A stretch of DNA of 64,000 bases from Tubulanus polymorphus (lineage: Eukaryota; Nemertea; Palaeonemertea; Tubulaniformes; Tubulanidae): contig NC_134031.1 of NCBI RefSeq assembly GCF_964204645.1, positions 13,184,501-13,248,500 on the forward strand. Reading direction: 5' to 3'. Shown piece after piece: positions 48,001-56,878 of the stretch. Under the pieces are notes generated by a model, which saw only the letters and a list, made by a program, of their open reading frames with translations, was not told the origin of the DNA and did no database searches. Both the position numbers and the translations under genes were made by a program. Positions within the stretch are counted from its first letter, which is position 1. Each line of letters starts with the position of its first letter.

Positions 48001-48630
48001 CCAAAACTATGGACTGCAAGACTAGTTCGTTCAACCACTCAAACACGATCTAACTGCTCTAATTTATCTTTAAATCTTTAAAAGCAATAATTTTGAATTG
48101 CAGGACTTTATAATGACAAAATCACCTGCTAAAAACATTAAAAATTGTACAATCTTTAGTGATGAAATTACTTTGATATTTGATCAAAACCCATTCATTT
48201 TCAACTAATTAGTGAGTGATTTGATGGTTAACGTTGATTGAATCCGAATTACGCTATTATAACTTTAATTTCTAAGAGCAAAATTGCCAAATTGGGAATC
48301 TGACTTCAGCTCAAATTTCACTCATGTGATTACAGGAAAACATGAGGCTTGATACAATGGTTTGGTAGATCAAAGCAAATAATTGACTTCTTTGATCTGT
48401 TTAAATTGAACATGAATGAAGTGACTATTTACTCAATAAATTCAAAATTTAATCCTAAATTTCACTTTCAATCCTTTTAACTATATAGGCATTAAATAAA
48501 TGTCTAAAATGAATAAAGGAATTATAAAGAAAAACATGTGGGAAAATGTCCAAGAAAATGTGGGAATATGGCCATGAGGGAAAATAATGTCATATGAGAA
48601 AACGTCCATGTGGGAAAATGTCATGGAATC
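45035..48630 (+). mobile_element. Mutator-like element (FLYWCH-MULE), 3.6 kb
   Basis: Flanked by TAATATCAGG (45025-45034, 48631-48640) and inserted into the PLE reading frame. Long terminal inverted repeats: about 45041-45345 on the left mirrors about 48180-48625 on the right, sharing GACATTTTCCCACATG, CAGATCAAAGAAGTCAATT and TAATAGCGTAATTCGGATTC. The left TIR lacks about 115 bp present in the right. The outer few bases have diverged. The interior encodes a FLYWCH finger and a MULE transposase on the plus strand (46320-47768), broken by frameshifts. A decayed PLE-tail-like segment (45410-45540) lies just inside the left TIR. Confidence 0.85.
46320..47768 (+). pseudogene. MULE transposase with N-terminal FLYWCH zinc finger (frameshifted)
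   Basis: The frame from 46320 starts MAEFIKTSRGGLKLCLNSYM and continues RWNCIRSRTTKCKGC: a FLYWCH domain. Its terminal HNH pair (EHNHIADQ) follows in another frame near 46500. A linker (46733-46930) reads LRIDGKWAATSGEEDADRF. The transposase core follows in shifted frames: MAPSLFEQIYVIRIQFGGTS, then 46971-47768 with LEPETIMLDYEGAVQQAINV (catalytic Asp region), the C-x2-H motif GCFLHLTQSTWRKIQ, and RTNNICESWNNKFYNIIGH. At least three or four frameshifts remove activity. The DNA-binding finger recognises the element ends in related MULEs. Confidence 0.85.
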
Positions 48631-48640
48631 TAATATCAGG
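48631..48640 (+). repeat. MULE target-site duplication, right
   Basis: TAATATCAGG, matching 45025-45034; on the minus strand it encodes part of the PLE phrase SPDI. Confidence 0.8.
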
Positions 48641-48892
48641 AGATGTGAAAGAGAAGTAATGAAGGTAGGATTCGGCTTTGGTAGGTTTCCTATAGACCGC
48701 GAATTTCAAAAAGGATCCATAGGTAAAAATCAAAACATCCTGAAAAGGTATTTTATTATTGGATTCCCATTCATATGTAAAGGCAAGAGACGGGTAAAGG
48801 GAGTTTAAATATACGAGAAGGTTATCAACATTGAAATCAAAGGGAACCAAAGCCAGAACATCGTCAACATTACAACATTACTTAATTAGAAT

Positions 48893-48966
48893 GTAGGAAA
48901 AAATGGCCAAGGAAAAATTGGCCAAGTATTTGCCTAGGAAAAAATGGCCAAGGAAAAAATGGCCAC
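48893..48966 (+). repeat. AAAATGGCC(A)AGGA minisatellite, right block
   Basis: Four copies of GGAAAAAATGGCCAAG-like units in the same orientation as 44372-44432. The GIY-YIG fragment starts directly afterwards. Confidence 0.7.
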
Positions 48967-49083
48967 GGATGTTTTGGCTGTGATAGAATTTACTTTGGAG
49001 AAACTGGTCGTGAATTAAAAACTCGAATTTCGGAACACAAAAAGGATATCATAAATCAAAAAGCGGCTAGTGGCGTGGCGTAG
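48967..49083 (+). pseudogene. PLE GIY-YIG endonuclease, N-terminal fragment
   Basis: Reads GCFGCDRIYFGETGRELKT, then RISEHKKDIINQKAASGVA and a stop. C-x2-C..IYFGETGR..KTRxxEHKxD is the N-terminal half of the GIY-YIG nuclease fused to PLE reverse transcriptases; the YIG Ile is Phe here. The second half of such a domain appears 6.5 kb away at 55602-55826 on the same strand. Confidence 0.75.
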
Positions 49084-49358
49084 TGTTTCGGACCGTTGGG
49101 TTTGTTGGTTGCTTCAGAGCTTTTGGATTATTGTTTCTTTTCGCTGCTGTGATTCTGATTTCACGGTTTGAATATTTCCGGGTTTAATATAACGTAATCA
49201 GTAATCAGTTGTTTAGACGTGTGACCAGCGATGGTCTTTCGTCGCTAATTGAAGTTGATGTAATTCGGTTTATTTGATAAATACGATAATTTGTCTTTTG
49301 ACCCATAATAACAATTTCGTTTTTTTTTTGTTTCGTTGAGAGAGTGCGCGAGAGGTCG

Positions 49359-49622
49359 CTAAAAGTCTCCGGTCGCTTCCCAGTGTTTATCGAGGCGGGC
49401 TTTGAAAGGGTTTAGTGAAGGTGCCTCGATCACATCGGTGGGTAGACTATTCCATTGATTTACGATTCTGAACGCGAAGTAGTGCCCTCGTAGGCTCGTC
49501 TTACATCTCAATTTTCGAATCTTTAGTCTATGACCACGGGTGCGAGTGTTTGTCTCCAGCGGCGGTACGAGTTCCTCTGCATTTGAGTAAAGATTATAGA
49601 ATATCTTGTACGCTTCGATCAT
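49359..49622 (-). pseudogene. CR1-type LINE ORF2, C-terminal tail
   Basis: MIEAYKIFYNLYSNAEELVP then TRGHRLKIRKLRCKTSLRGH and FRIVNQWNSLPTDVIEAPSL, FKARLDKHW: the terminal domain of CR1/Rex-type LINEs. In frame it follows the LSHRRKRGD that ends the upstream piece near 50715, proving the intervening 1.09 kb is an insertion. Confidence 0.88.
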
Positions 49623-49626
49623 GTCG

Positions 49627-50714
49627 CAAGTTACGTGAGGATCTGTTACTGTTTGATAATTTTTTAACTATTTTCCAAAACTGTTTAGGATTCCTTTTCG
49701 CGTTTCAAATATAACATTAAGCAAGAAGATGACCTCTGGAAAACCTGTATTGAGCAAGCATTTGACAGTGATACTCATCTAACTGGACTGATTATTAAAT
49801 TCTGTAAATTTATTCTGAATGTTAACCGAAAAACAACAAATCTAGCTGTCCTAGGGGAACTAGGGAGATTGCCGATGTACATCAATGCCTGTACTCATTA
49901 GATACTGGGAACACGCTTGCGCACGAAAAGGTCATCTTATCAATACAGTCTTTAAAGAAATGATGTCAAAAAAATGTACAGGGATAGTTTTGTTGATGCT
50001 CTTTTAACAGCCACGAACAGGAACATCAAGCTAGATACTGACAGAGTACCAGCTGAACTCTCAAAATCTATAAGACACGTCCTAACTGAGAGATACAAAA
50101 TATTTTGGAAACAAGAAATCCTCCAATTTAGCAAATTGAAATGCTACTGCCAAATTAAATCTGAATTCAGCATGGAACACTATCTATCAATGAGCATCAA
50201 CAAAACCTATAAATCCGAAGTCACAAGAATGCGACTGAGTGCTCACCATCTGTTAATAGAAAGGGGTAGGCATTCTGTCTTCCCAAGGCAAAATAGGTTA
50301 TGCACCTCATGTAATATAATTGAAGACGAATTCCATTTTATTATGCAGTGTACCAAATTTGATAGCTACAGAGTTGAACTAATTAAATGTTTTGATACCC
50401 ATTTTTCCGAACAGAAATTTACAACCCCTGAAAACAAATTTGTCACCATTATGTCTTCACCCCTGATGGCTCATAACCATGGCAAATATATTTGGCTTAG
50501 CAAAACAAACCCGCTGTAAATAAAGAAACAATACTTAACTATGCCAGATATGTATATAATTTCCTATCATGTACAAAATGTAAATACTGTTAAGGAATTT
50601 CTCATATTTTATACTGTTTTTTTTTCTCATCTTTATTGTGCAAAACCAAAAGTAAAAGTAACTAAAGCATTACGGAATAATCAAGATATTTTGAATTGAA
50701 TTGAATTGAATTGT
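49627..50714 (+). mobile_element. 5'-truncated LINE nested in the CR1-type LINE
   Basis: 1.09 kb inserted in the opposite orientation between two contiguous CR1 codons. The flanks ATGTCGC (49621-49627) and TTGTCGC (right side, about 50710-50717) give a target duplication of about six bases, TGTCGC. The 3' end is a (TTGAA)n tail (50690-50711). It encodes LGELGRLPMYINAC near 49855-49890 and the C-terminal domain at 49974-50519. Confidence 0.82.
49974..50519 (+). pseudogene. LINE C-terminal domain (nested copy)
   Basis: Contains LSKSIRHVLTERYKIFWKQE, MRLSAHHLLIERGRH and CTSCNIIEDEFHFIMQC. Arrangement MRLSxHxLxIERGRH followed by a CxxC...HxxxxC knuckle is identical to 29593-29081 (minus) and similar to 56015-56713 (plus). 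It is the part after the reverse transcriptase of a non-LTR element. The open frame has no independent start; 5' truncation removed the RT. Confidence 0.8.
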
Positions 50715-51293
50715 CGCCCCGCTTTCTCCTGTGGCTCAAACTAGGGAGTTTAAGATATTCGAGTCTTTGCCTGTAAGGAAGTGAACGTATATTCTTGTGA
50801 AGCTTAGTTGCCCGACGTTTAACCGATTCAAGTTTCAAGATGTCTTTACGTAACGACGGGTTCCAAACGGCAACGGAGTATTCCAAAACAAGGCTTTGTA
50901 GAGTTTCAGGAATAGTGATCTATCTAGATGACTGAAGGAATGTCTAATTGTATAGAGTACCCTATTTGCTGATTTGGTTATGTTGTTTATATGGGATTGG
51001 GGTTTAAGGTCGTTTTGGATGAGGACACCTAAGTCACGTTCTTCACTACTCGATTCAAGTGTCACGTACTGTCCTGTTTCGTCTGTCATTTTATATTCAT
51101 ACGGCGGGTGGCGTTTTCCGATTCTCAGACATTTACATTTCCCAGGATTGAACGTTAGTTGCCAGATTCGAGACCAAGATTCAAGTTTATTTAAGTCACT
51201 CTGTAGTGTCTCACAGTCGGAGTTTTTATTCGGCGGTAAAGCTTACCGTCGTAGGCAAACATCTCGATATAGCTGCTTACATTCTCGGTGAGG
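50662..51293 (-). pseudogene. CR1-type LINE ORF2, end of RT and thumb (frameshifted)
   Basis: Pieces read NDLTENVSSYIEMFAYDGKL (51293-51235), SSSEERDLGVLIQNDLKPQS with HINNITKSANRVLYTIRHSF (to 50835), and MEYSVAVWNPSLRKDILKLE, SVKRRATKLHKNI (50886-50718). DLGV...K...H......ANRxL and YxxxVWNPxxxKDxxxLExVQRRxTK are standard LINE thumb motifs. The palm box lacks its first catalytic Asp. Confidence 0.82.
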
Positions 51294-51881
51294 TCATTTA
51301 CTGAGGAAGAGGGTCGGGCCTAATACTGATCCCTGAGGGATGCCACTCTTGACTCTGGTTGGCGCGGAAGACTCGTTTTCGATCGCAACTCTTTGTGTTC
51401 TGCCGACCAGGAATGCTTCGAGCCAGTTTAACAGGCGATCAGTTATTCCGAAGTTTCGTGCCTTCGCAATGAGGCGTTTATGTGGTACCGAGTCAAAGGC
51501 TTTTTGAAAATCGAGATATATTATGTCAACGGAGTCTCCGTCGTCTAAGAATTTAGTCCAGTTGTTATGACATAATAGGTTTGATGTGCAATTTCTCTTT
51601 GGGAGGAAGCCATGCTGATTTGAAGAGATGATGTTTTCTGTTGTCAGGTGGTTCATAATTTCGTCCCTAATAAGTGTTTCTAATATTTGGCAACATATGC
51701 ATGTTAGACTAACTGGTCTGTAGTTGGATGCTCTGGATTTATCGCCCTTTTTATGGATCGGCTTAACTATCCCCATTTTCCAATCCAACGGCAGTGTAGA
51801 GGTATTGAGCGTTTTTTGGAATATTAAATTCAGTGGCCTCGCTATCTTGTCTTTGATGGCTTTCATTGTTGTTGGGTCCAT
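51294..51881 (-). pseudogene. CR1-type LINE ORF2, reverse transcriptase fingers and palm
   Basis: Contains DWKMGIVKPIHKKGDKSRAS, NYRPVSLTCICCQILETLI, QHGFLPKRNCTSNLL, VDIIYLDFQKAFDSVPHKRL and SGIPQGSVLGPTLF. These are RT blocks 1-5 of non-LTR retrotransposons in order. The frame breaks right after VLGPTLF, where INDL normally follows. Confidence 0.9.
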
Positions 51882-51955
51882 CCATAATGGTTTTTGTCTG
51901 TATTTTCGACCAGGCTTTGGAGATCGTCTTGGAACATGTTTGTCGCGCAGTTTAA

Positions 51956-52579
51956 TCAGTTCGGTTTTGAAAAGAATCTAAGCGATTTCAACATCGTCTG
52001 TCGCCTCGATTTTGTTTGACAGTTCTCTCGTATCAATGCTCTGCCTTTATCCTCATAGTCGCCGAGGTCGTATTTATGTATTACTGTGCATGACACTGGG
52101 GGTTCTCTATATTTAGCGCTGTAGTTGAAGGTGATAACTATGTGATCGCTTTTTCCTATGGGGTGGTCATAAGTTACTTGATCAATGGCGTCTTCACGGT
52201 TTGATAGAATTAGATCTAAAAGACTCGGCTGTTGAATAGACCTGTACCTAGTTGGCTCGTCTACGAATTGGCGAAGATAGCAGTCATTTACCGTTTCAAT
52301 GAATAGGCTTGATTCATGGTTTCTATTGGCTGTTGATGCTTCAGTCTCCCAGTTTATTTCAGGGAAGTTGAAATCCCCAGTGATCAATAGGTCGTCGCAA
52401 CCCCTCAGTTCGTCTGACATGCTTCTAATCATGTGATTTAACTTCATATTGTTTTCAACAGTAGAGTTTTGGCTCCTGTATATAGTACCGGTAAGAAGGG
52501 AATGTCCATCCTCTTTGAGAACCCTAATCCACTTATTTTCGGAGGCACTTATTTTTGAGGTTATTTCATTTATTATCAT
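51956..52579 (-). pseudogene. CR1-type LINE ORF2, apurinic-like endonuclease
   Basis: LLITGDFNFPEINWE, LLDLILSNREDAIDQV and KSDHIVITFNY are the conserved GDFN...DLxLT...SDH blocks of the EEP endonuclease of LINEs. The N-terminal block (IMITEV) lies upstream near 52730 and the first residues of the domain are missing at the insertion boundary. Confidence 0.88.
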
Positions 52580-52734
52580 ATTGTTTCCAACGTATATACA
52601 AATACCGCGCCCGATCTCATTTAGATTATGTACAGGAGCTTGGTATCCAGGTCACAACAGTGAGTCGGGGTTTACATTTCCTAACTTTGATTTCCTCTTT
52701 GGTTTCACTTCAGTTATCATGATCAGGGGCGGAT

Positions 52735-53270
52735 CCAGACCGTATTAGCCGTATTGCCCAATACGGTCTCGAATTTTTAAGTGCCCTTCGAAATTTCACC
52801 GGCAATATTTTTGACGGCATTATTTCAGCAACCGCTAATTCCGTGTCCGTAATCCGGGCATAATTATAAAATTAATCGGTATATACTGCTGCCGAGAAAG
52901 TGAGGAGATATAATCATATTTGTAAAGCCTTTAATCATGATAAATTAAAAAGGGCACTTTCCTTTTGCAAGGGGCACTCATGCTTTAGATGAGGGCACCT
53001 TGTCCTTGCCTTTTCAGGGAGGGCTAAAGGGGCACTCGTACTTTAGAAGAGGGCACTATACGCGGAAAATGATGAAGAAAAGGGCACTTTTTTGCCTAAT
53101 TTTTAAAATTTTAGCGGCACTTTTGGTTTGGAAGATGGCACACGACATAAGGATAAATGTGAAGACGAGGCAATTTTTGCCGATCGTTAACAATGAAGGG
53201 GCACTTAGCCATATTCTGTATAATTGTTAAGGGGCACTTTTATAGATTATAGGGGCACTAGGCGAAGTTG
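52735..53270. mobile_element. Insertion in the LINE with repeated GGGGCACT motif
   Basis: This stretch separates the ORF1 end from the ORF2 endonuclease. It starts AGGGGCGGATCCAG, like the short element at 62145, and contains GGGCACT or GGGGCACT about ten times at irregular spacing. No right-end inverted repeat was found and about 30 endonuclease residues are missing, so this may be an insertion plus deletion. Confidence 0.45.
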
Positions 53271-53302
53271 GCGACAACCATTCTTTCATGGGTTCGCCAG
53301 CT

Positions 53303-53935
53303 TCATTTTTTATCCGCATCTGTTGAAATCTTGTCTCGAATTCGTTTATTCTGGATTGCTCTGCTAGCCTCTAGAAGCCCTCTAAAAGCCTTTAAATGGT
53401 ACCATATTTTCAAAATTTTTGTTGGTGGGGTGGGCAGTTCTCTCCTCCGAAAGGGCCGTTTCTTCACAATTTTATCGTCACTGATTTTTAGATCTGTCTC
53501 TCCAGCTCTTTGTCTAGTGGCTAGTTCTTCCTTCAGCTTTTTGTAGTGCATTCTATCTCCGGTCGAGCGGTCGGGGGCAAATTTTAATATTGGTGCCTGC
53601 GTCCTTTTATCCTCAGGGTGTATTAGTTGTTTGCCACTAACGGTGTTTAAGAAAAGATCTCGCTCTCCCATACTGTTGAATATTGCTTTTATTGGCCTCA
53701 CAAAGTTAGGTTTTTTTTCTGCCATACGAAAGGCTGTAACGAGGGTAGCTTTATCCTTTAGGCCTACGTTAGTAAGTAGGGCGTTTAAACTAGAGATATC
53801 ATGCCGTTTTTCCTCGGCTGGGTCATCTAGATCATTTTCGAGGAAGTCGTAGATTACCACGTTAGTGCTTCTTCTCTCTCCGTCTCGTCGTTTGCGGTCA
53901 TAGGCTTCGATCTTTTGGTCGACTGTATTTGCCAA
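53303..53935 (-). pseudogene. CR1-type LINE ORF1, C-terminal part
   Basis: RRSTNVVIYDFLENDLDDPA, KATLVTAFRMAEKKPNFVRP and IKAIFNSMGERDLFLNTVSG match the RRM-like nucleic-acid chaperone region of LINE ORF1 proteins (RxxNVVIxGLxE...RxGK...RPxxVxF...). The upstream zinc-finger part is in a different frame (54643-54074). Confidence 0.75.
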
Positions 53936-54073
53936 GAGTTCGGGTTTTAAGCCAACTCTATCGTGTTTTAGTTGTCGACCTCTATTCTGAGTTCGCTAAT
54001 ACCCGCTGTGGCATTACCTAGCTCCTCGGTAAATGGTTCAATCCTTTCGGTAACAGTTCTATCAATTTCAAAT

Positions 54074-54643
54074 TTAAGGTTCTCTTCGATGGTAGTTAAG
54101 TCTTTTATTCATCTCGATGAAGCCGGAGTTTGAAGATGTTTTTAGGTCTCGGGCGGAATCTGCGAGTTCTTTAAAGGATAATACTGAGTTGCGGCACGTG
54201 TCACAGGTTATTAATAAGCTTGGGATATCGACCTCTTCCATAATAAGAAGAACTGCTTGCGGGATGTTGCTACAAGAGTCGCATAGGTAGTTTTGACAGA
54301 TTGAGCACCTGATGTTCGTGTTTTTGGTTGACCGCCGGCATTTGGAACAGGTATTTTTGCCGCTTTTGCTACTTGCTCCTTGAGTTAGGCTGAAGGTGGT
54401 CTGTGGGTGAATGTGGTTTCGATTTGTTGCGTTTTCTTTTCTTGCCGCTAGGTTTAGTTGATGTTTCGTTACCATAGTTTGGGGATGAACTATCCATAGG
54501 CTGCCCAAGTAATTTGTTAATGTGACTCTGAGGTGTTTGGTCCATGAGCAGGTTAGCAACGGCTTGGCTGGTCTCCGATGTGTTTGCTGCGTCTCTTGTT
54601 TGGTTCCCATTGCTAAGTGTATGTCCAGGATCAGAGGGGACAT
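54074..54643 (-). pseudogene. CR1-type LINE ORF1, N-terminal zinc-finger part
   Basis: CSKCRRSTKNTNIRCSIC, YLCDSCSNI and ITCDTCRNS give a series of CxxC pairs spaced like the PHD-type finger found in CR1-clade ORF1 proteins, followed by a possible coiled coil. Frameshift of unknown size separates it from 53935. Confidence 0.7.
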
Positions 54644-55601
54644 GTCTTATTTAGACCTACTAACTATTCATCAGTAGATGAGAGCGACGAATAGGTAGGG
54701 CTATCCTCTAGGGAAGAAGTACTGTCTCTATATACTCTGTCGTTCATTCTGTCTAGGCTTATTTAATCCTTAACTATTTTTATTTATTAATTATTTTCTT
54801 CAAATAATGGGAGTTAAGTAAAACCAGTAGTTTGGTGTTACTGTCGTGGCTGGATTGGTCTACACAGTACAGGGCAGTTTTCGTTTTTTTTCTTTTTTTT
54901 CTTTATTTTAGAGATCACTGGGGGAGCCTCCGTTTACCGATTTATAGGAAACCCTGAACGAGTAATAAATATACTAACATAGTCTGATTTTAGTTCGTTA
55001 GACGGTTTACTTACGTACGCAATTTTATTTAATTTCATACGCAATCATAATATTTGACAAATTTAGTTGTTCTCCACAAATCGTAGTGATCGCGCGCTGC
55101 AAAAACCGGAAGTGTCTGGTTACTGTTAGCAACGGTAAACAAAAGTTTAGGTGATATTCGGAAACGAGAAAAACAAATATTATCTTACGGACCGATCCAC
55201 TCAATATCCTCCGAAAAATATCAATCTTCACGAGTTGAGCGACTAAATCTCACGAAATCTGGAAGAAATTAAGTTGGTTCAATGTCTGTTATTTGTAGTT
55301 TAAACGTCCTGGTTCTCGTACGACTAGACCACTCCTGCGCATGCGCACTCTCTCCCATTTACGTGCATTTCTGTTCAGTTTGGTTTGTGACTGCGTGGCG
55401 TTTTGGTCACTGTAGTGTTTCGTTACTTGAAGAAGCGGAATAAATTGTAAGTTGTCTGGTTTCCTCTGTTTCCGTCCAATTTAATTTATTTTTGATAATT
55501 ACAACAATATTCTGTAAACCTTAATGTTTGTAATTTGTATTGCAGTTAACGGTTATATTCTACCAGTAAAAATTGTCCGCGTATTCCGTCGTTGGTTTTT
55601 G

Positions 55602-55826
55602 GATTCGTCCTCGGGCAGCGTTGCCAATCACGTTTGGAACACTGGTCATCGTTTTAATTTTGATAAAGCCGAAATTTTTTATACATCCAGCAATTACACT
55701 AAACGCCACATAGTTGAGTCTGCTCTAATTACCCGTGACTCAGATATTAGTACCAATTTGAATAATGGCTTTTCTCCGCACAACCCCCTTCTTCTAAGTA
55801 TACCACTATGCCTTGCCAAACACTAA
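55602..55826 (+). pseudogene. PLE GIY-YIG endonuclease, C-terminal fragment
   Basis: Reads DSSSGSVANHVWNTGHRFNF, DKAEIFYTSSNYTKRHIVES, ALITRDSDISTNLNNGFSPH. SxxAxHxxxTGHxFxF...KRxxxESxxI...N.N.G is the second half of the PLE-associated GIY-YIG nuclease, including its catalytic Glu. The stretch before 55602 is not homologous and includes a plausible 3' splice site (TTGTATTGCAG, about 55545). A LINE interrupts the element shortly after. Confidence 0.78.
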
Positions 55827-55879
55827 TTATTTACTCACTCACCAATTTACTCTATTAACCTGTTCTCCTCTGTATATAT

Positions 55880-56878
55880 ACCCCTGATACGTTAGTTAAA
55901 CCTATTCTGACTTATGGCTGTGAAATCTGGGGTAACGAACATATTAAAATCATCGAGAAGGTACATCTTACTTTCTGTAAATACATTCTAAAACTAAATC
56001 GCAGCACCCCAAGCGTGACGGTCTACGGCGAATTAGGGAGGCCCCCTTTAGAAGTAGAAATTAAGGCACGTATGGTTAAATTTTGGGCAGGTCTGGTGAT
56101 GAAGAATGGATCCACTTTGTCTAGTAGAATGTACAATGCAATTTACCGAGCATATCTGGATGAAGGAACCCTTTCCAAATGGCTTCGCCACATAAGAAAT
56201 ATCCTGGAGGAATGTGGAATGGCAAACATCTGGCAGAACCAACAAGCTCAACCCTTCGTTAATATAGACTTTATCTATCACTCTGTCAAGCATAGATTAA
56301 CTGACCAATATATACAAAAATGGCGCGCAGACTGCGCCAACTCCCCTAAAGCTGTCACATACTGCCGCATTAAAACAAACTTTGAACCGGAATGGTATTT
56401 ATTAAATTTACAGGCTAACCATAGAATTACTTTATGTCGTTTCCGTTGCAGCAACCATAGCTTACCGATTGAGATAGGGCGCCGTCATCGTATTGCTCGA
56501 GAAGATAGACTATGTATGAAGTGTAACACCCAAACCCTGGGGGATGAAAGACATGCCATTTTAGAATGCCCTGTATATGCGAATGAAAGAGCGCGCCTTT
56601 TCTCGCGTTACTATTGGGGGGTACCAACAATAGAAAACCTGGGGGAACTTTTCAATACGCACAAGCTGGCGGTAAAACTAAGTAACTTTAGTAAATTAGT
56701 TGGGGGTGCGTAAACGAGGCCCCGTAATATTTATCCAGCGTACATGTATATGTGTCTCTTTACGTAAACTTGTCAACGATTTGCTTCGCTGTACAATGCC
56801 ATCCACTGTTAAAATGAAATGTATGAATGTTCTGTGCAAAACATGTTTTTGTGGAACAATAAAAATGAAATGAATGGT
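55880..56878 (+). mobile_element. 5'-truncated LINE inserted in the PLE tail
   Basis: Starts within the thumb (LVKPILTYGCEIWGNEHIK) and ends AATAAAAATGAAATGAATGG, a short A-rich tail. Immediately afterwards the PLE tail (CACACCTGACGATG) resumes. Related to the LINEs at 29040-30314 and 49627-50714 (YGELGRPPLEVEIKARMVKF vs LGEMGKYPLYIEACIRIINF). The target duplication is unclear. Confidence 0.72.
56015..56713 (+). pseudogene. LINE C-terminal domain (third copy)
   Basis: TVYGELGRPPLEVEIKARMV, KHRLTDQYIQKWRADCANS, CRFRCSNHSLPIEIGRRHRI and CMKCNTQTLGDERHAILECP give the post-RT domain with a CxxC...HxxxxC knuckle. It is the longest undamaged copy of this domain in the window. Its upstream part remains open to about 55890 but lacks the RT palm. 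Confidence 0.8.

Larger units (their letters stand above)
44816..48868 (-). pseudogene. Penelope-like element reverse transcriptase, split by a MULE
   Basis: The right part (48868-48641) reads VDDVLALVPFDFNVDNLLVY, then LNSLYPSLAFTYEWE, IPFQDVLIF, KFAVYRKPT and YLHYFSFTSPDI. It includes the catalytic DD box and the PLE signature LPFxDVLxxR...VYRKPT...YLHxxSxHxP. The left part (45034-44816) continues KLGLAQ, a TGA stop, LFLRALRICDPSFLPDEIQ and LAYPDFILKIALLKARS, again PLE-typical. Between them sits the MULE 45035-48630 with a 10-bp target duplication. The interrupted ORF and internal stop show a dead copy. A TAG at 44818-44816 ends the frame, or a donor (CTAG|GTAAAT) lies there. Confidence 0.8.
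49359..54643 (-). pseudogene. CR1-type LINE, near full length but decayed and interrupted
   Basis: Minus-strand order 5' to 3': ORF1 zinc-finger part (54643-54074), ORF1 C-terminal part (53935-53303), ORF2 endonuclease (52579-51956), reverse transcriptase (51881-51294), thumb and post-RT region (51089-50662), and C-terminal tail (49622-49359) reading LRGHYFAFRIVNQWNSLP. It is interrupted at 52735-53270 by unrelated repeat DNA and at 49627-50714 by another LINE. Several frameshifts, and the RT catalytic box reads FAYDGKL instead of FADDTKL, so it is inactive. 5' UTR probably extends to about 55300. Confidence 0.85.
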
